Assembly: GCF_022179405.1 (NCBI RefSeq)
Contig: NZ_BPQT01000033.1
Coordinates: 80,507 to 144,506, forward strand
Reading direction: 5' to 3'
Length of the DNA: 64,000 nucleotides
Origin: Methylobacterium marchantiae
GTDB lineage: Bacteria > Pseudomonadota > Alphaproteobacteria > Rhizobiales > Beijerinckiaceae
The notes under the pieces were generated by a model. That model ran no database searches, was not told the DNA's origin, and saw nothing but the letters and a program-made list of their open reading frames with translations. A program made the position numbers and the translations under genes. This document shows, piece after piece, positions 1 to 9,547 of this stretch (its first letter is position 1; each line of letters starts with the position of its first letter).

Positions 1-55
1 GCCCGCCGCAGGACCAGCCCCGAGGCCGGGGCGGAGCGAGGCGGAAACCAAGACG

Positions 56-3000
56 GTGCGAGACATCCTGACCGCGCTGGCGGGCGCCGTCATCCTGATC
101 CTCGTCGCGGCCCTCGCCGTCCCGCCCCTGGTGGCCTGGGAGAGCTACCGCACGCTGGTCGACCGGACCATCGGGCATTCCCTCGGCCTCGACGCCCATA
201 CCGAAGGGCGGATCAGGGTGAGGCTCCTGCCCTCGCCGAGCCTGCGCGTCGACCGCCTGCGCATTGGCGGACAGGCCGACAGGCCGGCCCTCGACCTCCA
301 GCTCGTCAAGGCCGAGATCGCGCTCTCGCCGCTCCTCACGGGCGAGATCCGCTTCACCGAGACGCGGATCGGGCGCGCCGAGATCAAGCTGCCGATCAGC
401 GAGGACGACGCGGTCCGCCTGCCCGCCGACCTCTACCAAACCTTGTCCTCCCAGGATCTCGCCATTGAGGGCCTGTCCATCGGGCAGGTCATCCTGACCA
501 CCCTGGTGCCGCGGAGCGGGCGCACCGATCAGGTCAGGGCCGAGACGGTGCATCTCTCCGCGCCCCGCCTCCTCGGGCCGTGGCGGATCGAGGGAATGTC
601 CGGCGCGGTTCCCTTCCGCATCGCCACCGGCGAGCCCGCGGATGACGGTAGCGTCGCCGTGAAGTTCTCCGGCGGCGGCGACACCCATCCGCGTTTCGAG
701 GCCGACACCCGCATCCGGCTCGAGCCGATGGCGGGCGAGGCCCCGCCGGCGGCCGGCACCCTGCGGGCGATGATCCCGAAGGCGGAGGGGACGGCCCGGA
801 TCGTGGTCGGGCCGCCTGTCCAGGTGGCGGGCGCCTACCTGCCGTTCTCCCTCGGCGGCGCATTCAAGGCGCGCGGCCCCCTGGTGCGCTTCTCCGAGGT
901 GAAGGCCGAGATCGATCCCGGCGGCCAGGCCATGCGTCTCGCCGGCACGGGACGGATCGACCTGCGGAGCTGGAGGGCGGCCCTGACGCTGGAGGCCCGT
1001 CGCCTCGACCTCGACGCCTTCCTGCTCTCCACCGGAGGACAGGCCCTCCTCGCGCGCGGTATGCCGAGGGCCGGCTCCGAACTGCCGATGATGGTCGATC
1101 TCGACCTGTCCCTGGAGAGCATCGCCCTCGGTCTCGACGAATGGTCAAATCTCCGGTTGTCCGGCACGTTCGACCGGACCGGAGGCCTCGCGCTCCGGCG
1201 CTTCTCGGTGACGGCCCCGGGAGAGGCGGCGCTGACCGCCTCCGGCGAGCTCGATACGCAGCCGACGCCGCGGTTCACCGGCAACGTCTCCCTCGACGCG
1301 GCCGCATCGGACGGGTTCGGCCGCTACCTGCGCAAGTTCGGCCTCGGCGGTCCGGCCATCGCGGTGATGGACGGCCGACCGATCCAGGCCTCGGCGGATC
1401 TGTCGGCGGCCAGCCCCACCGTGTCGCTGCGCAATCTGCGCCTCTCCCTCGGCGAGGCGCGGATCACCGGAAATGCCCGCTTTACCCAGGCGGAAGCGGC
1501 CGGGCGCGGCCGGTTCGACGCCCAGCTCTCGGCCCAGGGCATCGACATCGCCACCCTGCCGGCCTTCGGCGGTGTGCTCAACGGGCTGCACGACCACGAT
1601 ATCGGCCTGACGATCCAGGCGCGGGACGTGCGCTACGGACCCGCCGGCGCCCATTCGGGCAACGGTACGATCGCGGCGAGCATCCAATCCGACGGGGCGA
1701 GCCTCGATGTCGGCAGCCTCGACGTCACCGACCTCGCCGGTGCCAACGCCAAGCTCTCCGGCCGGATCGCCCCTGACGGGTCCGGCCGCATCTCGGGCCG
1801 GATGTCGGCGCCCGTGGCCGCTCCCCTGATGGCTCTCCTCGACCGGATCTGGATCGCCGAAGCCCGGATGATCCCGGCCTTCCTGCGCGCCGGCGCCCTC
1901 GATCTCGCCGTGACCCTGGAGCGCGAAGCGGGTGCCGCCGACACGCTGCGCACCAGCGCCAGCGGAACCGCGGCGGGCGGCAACCTCGACCTCGATCTGC
2001 TCGCGCGGGCCGGCCGCATCGACAATCTTTCGCTCGAACTCACGACGCCCATCGCCGGCCGCTGGTTCGAGCGGGAGGACGTGGCCGCTCTGCGCAAGGG
2101 AGCGGCCCTGCGCATCACCGGAACGCGCGGCCGGACCACCGCCGACGGATCGGTGCCGCCCCTCGGCCTCGACATCTCCGGCACCATCGCCGACCTCACG
2201 CTCTCCACGGTGAAGCCGGTCGTGCCCGGGCCGGGCCGTGCGCCGCCGGAAGCGGGCGAGATCCAGGTGAAGACCTCCGACCTCGCCCCCTTCCTCATGC
2301 TCGCCGGCAGCACGGCCGCCCTGCCCTCACCATTGCCGGCGGAGTTCCAGGTGGGATTGTCGCGGGCCGGGCGCGATGCCCATGCGGACGTGACGGGGCG
2401 CATCGCGGAAGGCACGGTCCTCGCCAATCTCAACCGCTCGCCCGACGGCGACATCTTCGGCAGCGTGGCCCTGGGCCGGCTCTCACTGCCCTGGCTCGCT
2501 TCGGCCCTGATCATTCCGACCGAGGCGAAGAAGCCGGATGCCGGCGACGGGGCGCGTTTCGCGGCTCCTCCGCCGTCCCGGCCGCCGATCGACCTCGAGG
2601 TCAGGGTGGATGCCCTCGATCTCGGCCGCCGCTTCACCGCCGAGGGTGCGGCCTTCGGTGCCCGGCTCGACAACGGCGTCCTGACGCTCCGCGATTTCAA
2701 CGGCCGCGTCGCCGGAGGCCGCCTCACCGGCAGCGTCACCCTGTCCCGGCAGGGCGGTGCCGCGGCCATTTCCGGCGAAGGGTCCTTGAGCGACGCGTCC
2801 ATCGCCGACCTCGCCGGTCCGGGACCCGTCTCCGGACGAGCCAGCCTGTCCCTGCGCTTCGGTGCCTCGGGCCAGAGCCTCGCCAGCATGGCGAACAACC
2901 TCGGAGGCAGCGGCGATCTCGGCCTGACGGATCTCGTTCTTCCCGGCGGCGACCCCGGCGGGATCGAGCGCGCCCTCGTCCGGGTTCTCGCCGAGGACGA

Positions 3001-3592
3001 TCCGCTGCGTGACGGGCGCCTCCAGACCCTCGTCGCCGAGGAGCTCGCCGCCGCGCCGATGGCGGTGAAGGGAAGTGTGACGGCGCCGACGACCCTCGTC
3101 GGCGGGTCGTTGCGGGCAGGCCCCGTCGCCTTCGATCTCGGCGGACCGCGCTGGGCCGGTACCCTGTCCGTCAACCTCGCCACCGGACGGGTCGAGGCGC
3201 GCGGCACGTTGACGAGCGACAGAGCCCCGAAGGGATGGACAGCCGGAAGTCCAGCGGTCCAGCTCGGCTATTCCGGCCCCATCGCCAAGCCCGAGCGCAG
3301 CGTCGATACCGGGCCGCTGACCAACGGCCTCGCCGCGATGGTGCTCCAGCGCGAACTCGAGAAGATCGAGCTGTTCGAGGCCGACCAGCTTGAGCGCCAG
3401 CGCCGACGCGCCAGGATCGAGATGGACAAGGCTCGCGCCGCCGCGCTCAAAGCCGCGGCCGACAAGGCTGCGGCGGAAAAGGCGGCGGCGGAGAGGGCCG
3501 CGTCCGAGGAGGCGGAGCGGCGCGCCCGCCTCCGTGCCGACGAGGACGCCGCACGCCAGAACGCGGCGCCCCAGGCGATTCCGCAGCCCTGA
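56..3592 (+). CDS. AsmA-like inner-membrane-anchored protein
   Basis: Large protein of 1178 residues of the AsmA/TamB-related group, thought to act in envelope lipid transport or outer-membrane biogenesis. A single hydrophobic segment at about residues 7-28 anchors the N-terminus; after it comes the AsmA N-terminal pattern (a short basic stretch, then LLPSPSLRVDRLRIGG). The body is long, periplasmic and rich in beta repeats with many G-x-I/L-x motifs, and the AsmA-like C-terminal domain lies at roughly 850-1090. The last 80 or so residues (about 1100-1178) are a charged, alanine-rich predicted coiled coil with KAAAEKAAAE-type repeats, an unusual tail. The start is a GTG; the window begins only 55 bases upstream, so the promoter is not visible. 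The family assignment is good; the function is inferred from family members. Confidence 0.85.
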   Translation: MRDILTALAGAVILILVAALAVPPLVAWESYRTLVDRTIGHSLGLDAHTEGRIRVRLLPSPSLRVDRLRIGGQADRPALDLQLVKAEIALSPLLTGEIRFTETRIGRAEIKLPISEDDAVRLPADLYQTLSSQDLAIEGLSIGQVILTTLVPRSGRTDQVRAETVHLSAPRLLGPWRIEGMSGAVPFRIATGEPADDGSVAVKFSGGGDTHPRFEADTRIRLEPMAGEAPPAAGTLRAMIPKAEGTARIVVGPPVQVAGAYLPFSLGGAFKARGPLVRFSEVKAEIDPGGQAMRLAGTGRIDLRSWRAALTLEARRLDLDAFLLSTGGQALLARGMPRAGSELPMMVDLDLSLESIALGLDEWSNLRLSGTFDRTGGLALRRFSVTAPGEAALTASGELDTQPTPRFTGNVSLDAAASDGFGRYLRKFGLGGPAIAVMDGRPIQASADLSAASPTVSLRNLRLSLGEARITGNARFTQAEAAGRGRFDAQLSAQGIDIATLPAFGGVLNGLHDHDIGLTIQARDVRYGPAGAHSGNGTIAASIQSDGASLDVGSLDVTDLAGANAKLSGRIAPDGSGRISGRMSAPVAAPLMALLDRIWIAEARMIPAFLRAGALDLAVTLEREAGAADTLRTSASGTAAGGNLDLDLLARAGRIDNLSLELTTPIAGRWFEREDVAALRKGAALRITGTRGRTTADGSVPPLGLDISGTIADLTLSTVKPVVPGPGRAPPEAGEIQVKTSDLAPFLMLAGSTAALPSPLPAEFQVGLSRAGRDAHADVTGRIAEGTVLANLNRSPDGDIFGSVALGRLSLPWLASALIIPTEAKKPDAGDGARFAAPPPSRPPIDLEVRVDALDLGRRFTAEGAAFGARLDNGVLTLRDFNGRVAGGRLTGSVTLSRQGGAAAISGEGSLSDASIADLAGPGPVSGRASLSLRFGASGQSLASMANNLGGSGDLGLTDLVLPGGDPGGIERALVRVLAEDDPLRDGRLQTLVAEELAAAPMAVKGSVTAPTTLVGGSLRAGPVAFDLGGPRWAGTLSVNLATGRVEARGTLTSDRAPKGWTAGSPAVQLGYSGPIAKPERSVDTGPLTNGLAAMVLQRELEKIELFEADQLERQRRRARIEMDKARAAALKAAADKAAAEKAAAERAASEEAERRARLRADEDAARQNAAPQAIPQP

Positions 3593-3631
3593 GGCGCCGC
3601 GGATCTCTGAAGGGTCAGGCCGTCAGGGCCA

Positions 3632-5782
3632 TCAGGCCTCGGCCCTGCCCACCGCCCGCAGCGCGAAGGCGTAGATCAGGCCGACTTCCTCCAGGCGGTC
3701 GAAGCGCCCCGCCGCCCCGCCATGGCCGGCCTCCATGTTGACCCGCATGAAGATCGGCCCTCCCCCCGTCATCGTGGCGCGCAGGCGTGCGACCCATTTC
3801 GCCGGCTCCCAATAGGTCACGCGCGGGTCGGTGAGACCGCCGAGCGCAAGGATCGCCGGATAGGCCTTGGCCGCCACGTTGTCGTAGGGCGAGTAGGAGA
3901 GGATGGTCTCGAACGCCTCCACGCTCGCGCCCGGATTGCCCCATTCGGGCCATTCCGGTGGCGTGAGCGGCAGGTCGCCGTCGAGCATGGTGTTGAGCAC
4001 GTCGACGAACGGCACGTCGGCGACGATCCCGGCGAAGAGTTCGGGCGCGAGGTTGGCCACCGCCCCCATCAGCATCCCGCCGGCCGATCCGCCATGGGCG
4101 ACGATCCGCCCCGGCGTCGTGTACCCGGCCTCCGCGAGGGCGCGGCCGCAGGCGACGAAGTCCGAGAAGGTGTTCGGCTTCTTGTTCCGCTTGCCGTCCA
4201 TGTACCAGTGCCAGCCCTTCTCCGTGCCGCCGCGGACATGCGCGATGGCGTAGACGAAGCCGCGATCCACCAGGGACAACAGGTTGGTGCGGAAAGAGGC
4301 CGGCATCAGCGTGCCGTAGGAGCCGTAGCCGTAGAGCAGGAGCGGCGCCGAACCGTCGAGGACGAGGTCACGGCGGTGGAGCAGCGAGATCGGCACGCTC
4401 TCGCCATCCGGCGCCGTGGCGAAGATCCGCCGCGTCACGTAGGCGGCGGGATCGTGTCCGCTCGGGATCGTCTGTCGCTTGCGCAATTGCCGGGCGCGCG
4501 TGGAGCAATCGTAATCGTAGGTCTCGGCCGGCGTCGTCATCGAGGAATAGGTGAAACGGATCACCGCCGTCTCGAATTCGTGCCCGGGCTGGAGGCCGAG
4601 CGAATACGCTTCCTCGGCGAAGGCCACGCTGTGCTCGCTGCCCTTCGAATCGCGAACGATGATGCGCGGCCGCGCATTCTCGATCTCTAGCCGGACGAGA
4701 TGGTCGGCGATGACGTGCTGATGCCGGATCATCACGCCGCGCCGGTGCGGGATCAGGTCGGTCCAATGGGCGCGGCCTGGCGTTTCCACGCGGGTGGTGA
4801 CGATCTTGAAGTCCTCGGCCCCGTCGGCATTGGTGAGGATGAAGAGGTGCGGCCCCCAATTCTCCACCGAATAGATCAGCAGCGGCTCGCGCTTCTGGAC
4901 GCAGAGCAGGGATGCGTCCGCGGATTTACGATCCAGGAGGTGGACCTCGGATGTTTCGTGGTCGCTCGCGGTGATCGAGAGGTAGTCGCGCGACTGCGTC
5001 GTCTCGATATGCACGAAAAAGCCAGGATCCTGCTCCTCGTAGAGCATCGTGTCGCTGGCCTGCTCCGTGCCGATCACGTGGCGCATGACGCGGGCGGGAC
5101 GGTGATTGTCATCGACGGCGACGTAATGGAACGCCAGCCCGTTGGCGGACCAGACCACCTCGCCGGTCGTCGCCTCGATCCGGTCGGCGAGATCCTCGCC
5201 CGTGTCGAGGTCGCGGACACGGATCGTATGGAGCTCCGATCCCTTGGAATCCGCGCTCCAGGCGAGCCGGGCATGATCGTCCGAATGCACTGCCGCCGCG
5301 AGTTCGAAGAAGGGCAGGCCCCTGCCCTCCTCGTCGCCGTCGAGCAGGATCACCTCGCCCGGTTCGGGACCACCGGTTCCGGCCGTCTCCGCCCCCTGGC
5401 CGGGGATCACCACCACCGTTCGCGGGCGGCGGCAGACGAGGGGATGCTGACCGCCCTCGCGATGGCGGGTGTAGTAGGCGAAGGGGCCGTCCGGCTCGGG
5501 CACGCCGCTATCGTCCTCACGGATGCGCCCGCGCATCTCGGCGACAAGTGTCTTCCGTAAGGAACCAAGATCACCGAGCGCCGCTTGGGTATAGGCATTC
5601 TCCGCATCGAGATGTGTGCGGATGTCGGTCGGAAGCGCAGCAGGATCCTTCAGGACGTCGCGCCAGTTCTCCGCCTTCAGCCAAGCGTAATTGTCAGAAA
5701 TTGATCGGCCGTGGACGAAGAACGTGTGGGATCGCACCTCAGCGACGGGCGGCTTGCTTTCCACGTGGAAAAGATCGTCCAT
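3632..5782 (-). CDS. ptrB: Oligopeptidase B (S9 family prolyl oligopeptidase)
   Basis: Serine oligopeptidase of 716 residues that cleaves short peptides after basic residues, cytosolic in the family. The N-terminal half is the seven-bladed beta-propeller lid. The C-terminal half is the alpha/beta hydrolase with nucleophile motif GGSAGG (Ser near residue 565) and the catalytic-His motif EAGHGG (near 687). GYGSYG and RGG..KGWHWY match the S9A pattern, and the length is typical for PtrB (about 690-720). It starts at an ATG and is transcribed convergently towards the AsmA-like gene. Its start region faces a 505-bp intergenic stretch shared with the mucR gene. Confidence 0.9.
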   Translation of the reverse strand: MDDLFHVESKPPVAEVRSHTFFVHGRSISDNYAWLKAENWRDVLKDPAALPTDIRTHLDAENAYTQAALGDLGSLRKTLVAEMRGRIREDDSGVPEPDGPFAYYTRHREGGQHPLVCRRPRTVVVIPGQGAETAGTGGPEPGEVILLDGDEEGRGLPFFELAAAVHSDDHARLAWSADSKGSELHTIRVRDLDTGEDLADRIEATTGEVVWSANGLAFHYVAVDDNHRPARVMRHVIGTEQASDTMLYEEQDPGFFVHIETTQSRDYLSITASDHETSEVHLLDRKSADASLLCVQKREPLLIYSVENWGPHLFILTNADGAEDFKIVTTRVETPGRAHWTDLIPHRRGVMIRHQHVIADHLVRLEIENARPRIIVRDSKGSEHSVAFAEEAYSLGLQPGHEFETAVIRFTYSSMTTPAETYDYDCSTRARQLRKRQTIPSGHDPAAYVTRRIFATAPDGESVPISLLHRRDLVLDGSAPLLLYGYGSYGTLMPASFRTNLLSLVDRGFVYAIAHVRGGTEKGWHWYMDGKRNKKPNTFSDFVACGRALAEAGYTTPGRIVAHGGSAGGMLMGAVANLAPELFAGIVADVPFVDVLNTMLDGDLPLTPPEWPEWGNPGASVEAFETILSYSPYDNVAAKAYPAILALGGLTDPRVTYWEPAKWVARLRATMTGGGPIFMRVNMEAGHGGAAGRFDRLEEVGLIYAFALRAVGRAEA

Positions 5783-6287
5783 GGATAGACCTATACGGTT
5801 GCCAACCAGCGTCGGCGCAATAGCGTGAGGGGCGGCAGTTTTCGGTCGCCGTCACCGTCGAGACCTGCATGTGTCGCACGCAGCGCTCACGGGCAAGGTG
5901 GCAGGAGAAGTCTTTTGCAGTCGGCGCCAGTCCAGCGCCGGAGGATCGAGGCATACCTCGACGCGCGATCTGGTCATATCTGCAACTGCCGATATGGTCA
6001 CTTGACGACACAATATGGTGCGTCAATACGACATCACGCTAAATTGAAATATCCTTCGGGAAAGTCGATTGAGGATATCCTCAGGACTGACTACCGTCTT
6101 GCGACATCAACTTGAATATCATAAACGAGGGACATGGCGATTACCTCGCCCTTCATCGTAGAGCATCGGTGGGTGACGCTGCGATGCCGCGAGTTTCAGC
6201 AGCGGTTGGTCGGTCCGCATAGCGGCTCATCGCTTGTATGCAAAACGATTCTTGAACCATACCGTACTAAAGGGAATATCTGGGACA
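5783..6287. other. Divergent AT-rich intergenic region (ptrB/mucR)
   Basis: This 505-base stretch separates the divergent ptrB and mucR genes. It becomes clearly richer in A+T from about 5980 onward than the flanking coding DNA. Short open frames here have no RBS, no family resemblance and poor codon use. It probably holds the promoters of both genes. Proteins of the MucR/Ros group favour AT-rich targets and often regulate themselves, so sites for the adjacent MucR could lie here; that is inference. Confidence 0.5.
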
Positions 6288-6722
6288 ATGAGCGACATTG
6301 AGAATTCGACCGACTTCGTAGAACTGACGGTCGACATCGTTTCGGCCTACGTAAGCAACAACCCCGTCCCGGTCGGCGAGCTTGCACAGCTCATTACCCG
6401 GATCCACTCTTCTCTGACCCAGATCGTCACCGGTGAGGCCGAGACCAAAGTTGCGTCCGCCCCGCAGCAGCCGGCCGTTCCCGTCAAGAAGTCGGTGACT
6501 GCCGACCACATCATCTGCCTCGAAGACGGACGCGTGTTCAAATCGCTCAAGCGCCACCTGCGCGCGAAGTACGACATGAGCCCGGAACAGTATCGCGCGA
6601 AGTGGGGCCTGCCCTCCGACTATCCGATGGTCGCGCCGAACTACGCCAAGGCGCGTTCGGATCTCGCCAAGGCGATCGGCCTCGGCCAGACCCGCAACGG
6701 CAGCTACGACGAAGCCGCCTGA
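6288..6722 (+). CDS. mucR: MucR/Ros family transcriptional regulator
   Basis: Global regulator of 144 residues of the Ros/MucR zinc-finger family; relatives control exopolysaccharide, motility and stationary-phase genes by binding AT-rich promoters. The N-terminal helices (about 8-48) resemble the MucR oligomerisation region. The finger region shows CLEDGRVFKSLKRHL followed by the hallmark SPEQYRAKWGLPSDYPMVAP. Two expected zinc ligands are changed: the second Cys is Asp80 and the His expected after H90 is Lys/Tyr, as in several rhizobial family members that fold without zinc. The ATG at 6288 (MSDIEN) gives the usual family length; an upstream in-frame start would add an unsupported extension. 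Confidence 0.9.
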   Translation: MSDIENSTDFVELTVDIVSAYVSNNPVPVGELAQLITRIHSSLTQIVTGEAETKVASAPQQPAVPVKKSVTADHIICLEDGRVFKSLKRHLRAKYDMSPEQYRAKWGLPSDYPMVAPNYAKARSDLAKAIGLGQTRNGSYDEAA

Positions 6723-6856
6723 GGCATCGGGCCGGGCGTCGACACAGCAGCGCCGCCCGGCCTTCGTCCGCTTCGATCGAACCTCTGTCAAGACTTGCGT
6801 TAGGACATTTTTCCTTTATCTTCCCTGGCGCTGCGGCGTTTGCAGCTGCGTACGTC

Positions 6857-7723
6857 ATGGAACATATCATGAACATAGCTAGGACCGCCAGCAATCGTCA
6901 CACGGGTCGGCGACAGGCCCACAAGCGCATTCCGGTCGATCTCGGTCGCGATGCGACCCGGCTTCTCGAAGCTCTCGACGAGGAGGGAGCCTATGCGCTG
7001 CCCGATCCGCTCACGGATGGCGAGATCATCGTACGGAGCGGCGGTTCAGGGATCTCGCTGTGTTCCGGGCGCTATGGGGCACAGGCCGGACGGGCCCTCG
7101 TGGCCTGCGATCTCGCCGAGCAGGCGGCGGGGCGTCGTGCCCGGCTCACCATCAGCCCCGCAGGCCGCGCCCGGCTACGGCGCGAGAGAGCCGGGCGGGG
7201 CATGCCGTATCTCGCCCAGCATCTCGATCTCGAAGGCGACGGCGAGCCGAGCCGTCCGGTGCGGGACGTGTCCGAGAGCCCCCTCGCCTGGATGGCGCGG
7301 CGTCGCGACCGGGACGGGACGCCGCTGATCGATGCCGCCTGTTTCGAGGCTGGCGAGCGCCTGCGCCGCGACATGACGATGGGCGCGCTGATGCCGCGGA
7401 TGGGATCGGACTGGAGCGGGGTCAAGGTCGATGGCGGCGGCCCCCGCGACCCGTCGGCGGGCTCCGACGCCATGCTGGCCGCCCGACAGCGCGTGCGCGC
7501 CGCCCTCAATGCTGTTGGCAGCGACCTGTCCGGGCTGCTGATCGACCTCTGCGGCTTCATCAAGGGACTGGAGAGGATAGAAGCGGAACGGCGCTGGCCG
7601 GCACGCTCGGCCAAGGTCGTCATCCGCATCGCCCTGGCGCGTCTGGCGGAACATTACGGATTGGAGCGCGAAGCCGTAGGGCCGAGCCACTCGCGCCTGC
7701 GCCTCTGGCGCGAGACGGCTTGA
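6857..7723 (+). CDS. DUF6456 domain protein
   Basis: Alphaproteobacterial protein of 288 residues of unknown function carrying DUF6456. The conserved core includes SPLAWMARRRDRDG at about 140, the acidic/basic stretch ERLRRDMTMGALMPRMGSDWS at about 165-190, and a helical C-terminus (RVRAALNAVGSDLSGLLIDLCGFIKGLE and the following RSAKVVIRIALARLAEHYG). The last part resembles a DNA-binding or helical bundle fold, but no function is established. An ATG at 6857 and another at 6869 (MNIART) are both possible starts. It follows mucR by 134 bases on the same strand. Confidence 0.75.
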   Translation: MEHIMNIARTASNRHTGRRQAHKRIPVDLGRDATRLLEALDEEGAYALPDPLTDGEIIVRSGGSGISLCSGRYGAQAGRALVACDLAEQAAGRRARLTISPAGRARLRRERAGRGMPYLAQHLDLEGDGEPSRPVRDVSESPLAWMARRRDRDGTPLIDAACFEAGERLRRDMTMGALMPRMGSDWSGVKVDGGGPRDPSAGSDAMLAARQRVRAALNAVGSDLSGLLIDLCGFIKGLERIEAERRWPARSAKVVIRIALARLAEHYGLEREAVGPSHSRLRLWRETA

Positions 7724-7738
7724 GGCACGTAGATCGTC

Positions 7739-8161
7739 TCAAGCCGTCAGTCGGATCGCGTCCCGGTGGATGCGCTCGGCCATGGCGCGGACGCCGTTCG
7801 AACGCTTCGACGTCAGATGGGCGCCGAGGCCGATGTGCTTGAAGACCTGGAAGACGTCGACGTCTGCGATCTCCGTCGGCGTCTTCCCGTCGTGCAAGGC
7901 CATCACCAGGGCGATCAGACCCTTGGTGATCACGGAATCGCTGGTTCCCTGCAGGTGGAGGCGCGGCGGCTCCTGCGACCGATCGATGTGGGAATCCACC
8001 CAGACCTGGCTCTCGCAGCCATGGACCCGGTTCTCCTCGGTGAGCAGGTCGTCCGGGAAGGCCGGCAAGGCACGGCCGAGTTCGATCAGGTACTCGTACC
8101 GGTCCGGCCCCTCGTCGAGGATGCCGAAATTGTCGATGATCGTTTCGATGGGCGGAAGCAT
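7739..8161 (-). CDS. sufE: SufE family cysteine desulfuration protein
   Basis: Sulfur-acceptor protein of 140 residues that takes the persulfide from a SufS-type cysteine desulfurase and stimulates it during Fe-S cluster assembly. The start at 8161 (MLPPIETIIDNFG) matches the usual SufE N-terminus; the longer frame upstream is not conserved-looking. The acceptor Cys is C49 in RVHGCESQVW, followed by the typical GTSDSVITKGLIALVMALHDGKTP region. It sits alone, convergent with the DUF6456 gene. A second, unusual cysteine desulfurase lies 25 kb downstream in the encapsulin locus, so a functional partnership is conceivable but not shown by linkage. Confidence 0.93.
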   Translation of the reverse strand: MLPPIETIIDNFGILDEGPDRYEYLIELGRALPAFPDDLLTEENRVHGCESQVWVDSHIDRSQEPPRLHLQGTSDSVITKGLIALVMALHDGKTPTEIADVDVFQVFKHIGLGAHLTSKRSNGVRAMAERIHRDAIRLTA

Positions 8162-8305
8162 GATGGTGGGCTGAACTCTCGCGCAACGGACTTTGCGAAC
8201 AGGATGCCTGCGAATACCGGCGGAAGGCGCCGCTACGCGGCTCTCATCCCATCGATATAGGAAGCGGGCCACCTCCGAGCGACCCTGTCTTCGCGCAAAA
8301 GCCCA

Positions 8306-9346
8306 CTATTCAGAGGCATGGACCAGGGCTTCGGGCAATTGCAGTTCCATCGGGTCGGAATGCGTGCCGGTGCCGCGAACCGCGATCTCGGCCTGCGCGG
8401 CATAGGCGGCGACCAGTCTCGGCCCGAGATTGGGGACGTCCTGCACGTCGCCCCCCGTCTGATCGCCACCGGATACGATGGTGAGGCGCACCGGGGCGCC
8501 GGCCTTGGCGTCGATGGTGATCGCGATCGTGCACGAGACCGAATCCGCCGTGGCGTCGAGGCATTCGGCCACGACTTCGGCGACGATCATGCCGAGGGCA
8601 TTGGCGGTCCGAGGCTCGACGAGGCTCGTGCCGCTGCCCCCGACCACGACGCCGATGCGGCCGGCCCGGCGCAACTGGCCGAGGCCGGATGCCAGCCGGT
8701 GGAGATAGTCGCGCAGGTCGATGGAGGCGATGTGGGGCGCCTCATGCAGATGCTGCTGGACGAGGGCGATGGCCCGGACGCGCTGGCCGAGCGCTTCGAA
8801 ACTTCCACGGCAGGGTGGTGGCGCCGCCCGACCGTAGAGCCCGATCAGGCTGACCATCACCTGGAGATTGTTGCGCACGCGATGATAGACCTCGGCGAGA
8901 AGAGCCTCCTTCTCCACGAGGGCGTGCTCGGCATGCTCTTCGGCGCGCTTGCGGTCGGTGATGTCGAAGCAGGAGCCGAGATAGCCCTGGAAGACCCCGT
9001 TCTCGGTCAGGGGACGGGCATTGTTCAGGAGCCAGCGATAGGCACCGTCGTGACGGCGCAGGCGAAACTCGATGGAGTACGGATTGCGGGAGGAGAAGGC
9101 CTCCGCGACCAGCGCGGCATGCCGCTCGAAATCGTCCGGATGCAGGCCCCGCCGCCAGCCATGTCCGAGTTCGTCGTCACGGCTTCGTCCGGTGAAGTCG
9201 AGCCAGCACTCGTTATGGTGGACCGCCTGCCCCTCGGTATCGGAGCGCCACATCATCAACGGCACGAAATCCGCGAAGCGACGAAAATCGTCGCACGGTA
9301 TCGTGGCTCCGCTGCTTGCCTCGGTCGACTGGGTCTCCGCGGCCAT
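8306..9346 (-). CDS. PAS domain / HisKA_2-type histidine kinase-like protein, degenerate ATPase
   Basis: Soluble sensor-like protein of 346 residues. A PAS domain spans about 22-133 (MMWRSDTEGQAVHHN through YLGSCFDITDRKRAEE). It is followed by a HisKA_2 dimerisation region with phospho-acceptor His155 in EVYHRVRNNLQVMVSLI. The HATPase-like domain is eroded. In the N-box (AEVVAECLDATAD) the Mg/ATP-coordinating Asn is Glu261 and the usual K-H pair is D-A; the G1 box DxGxG is replaced by VSGGDQTGG; only a remnant GPRLV of G2 is left. It may therefore act as a histidine phosphotransfer or scaffold protein rather than an active kinase. No response regulator gene is adjacent. Confidence 0.82.
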   Translation of the reverse strand: MAAETQSTEASSGATIPCDDFRRFADFVPLMMWRSDTEGQAVHHNECWLDFTGRSRDDELGHGWRRGLHPDDFERHAALVAEAFSSRNPYSIEFRLRRHDGAYRWLLNNARPLTENGVFQGYLGSCFDITDRKRAEEHAEHALVEKEALLAEVYHRVRNNLQVMVSLIGLYGRAAPPPCRGSFEALGQRVRAIALVQQHLHEAPHIASIDLRDYLHRLASGLGQLRRAGRIGVVVGGSGTSLVEPRTANALGMIVAEVVAECLDATADSVSCTIAITIDAKAGAPVRLTIVSGGDQTGGDVQDVPNLGPRLVAAYAAQAEIAVRGTGTHSDPMELQLPEALVHASE

Positions 9347-9547
9347 GATGCTCCTACTCTACCCGATGCGCGACGCTCGATCGACGAGCCCTCGGCGCCG
9401 GTCAACGTATCGGACAGGGCCCCGTTCCTACGGCCTGGGTACGCAACGGCACATAGACACGCAAACCTGCAAGCCTCGTGCAAATCGCCCTTCGCGCGTC
9501 GTCCCGGGGCCAGCCCCGAGACGGAATCGACGGCGGCCGCAGCGAGG

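Noticed and set aside
1633-3207. Long open frame (524 codons) on the minus strand inside the AsmA-like gene
   Set aside because: It is antisense to a well-supported protein, very rich in Arg, Pro and Ser, and has no RBS or family motif; it is a GC-rich shadow frame.
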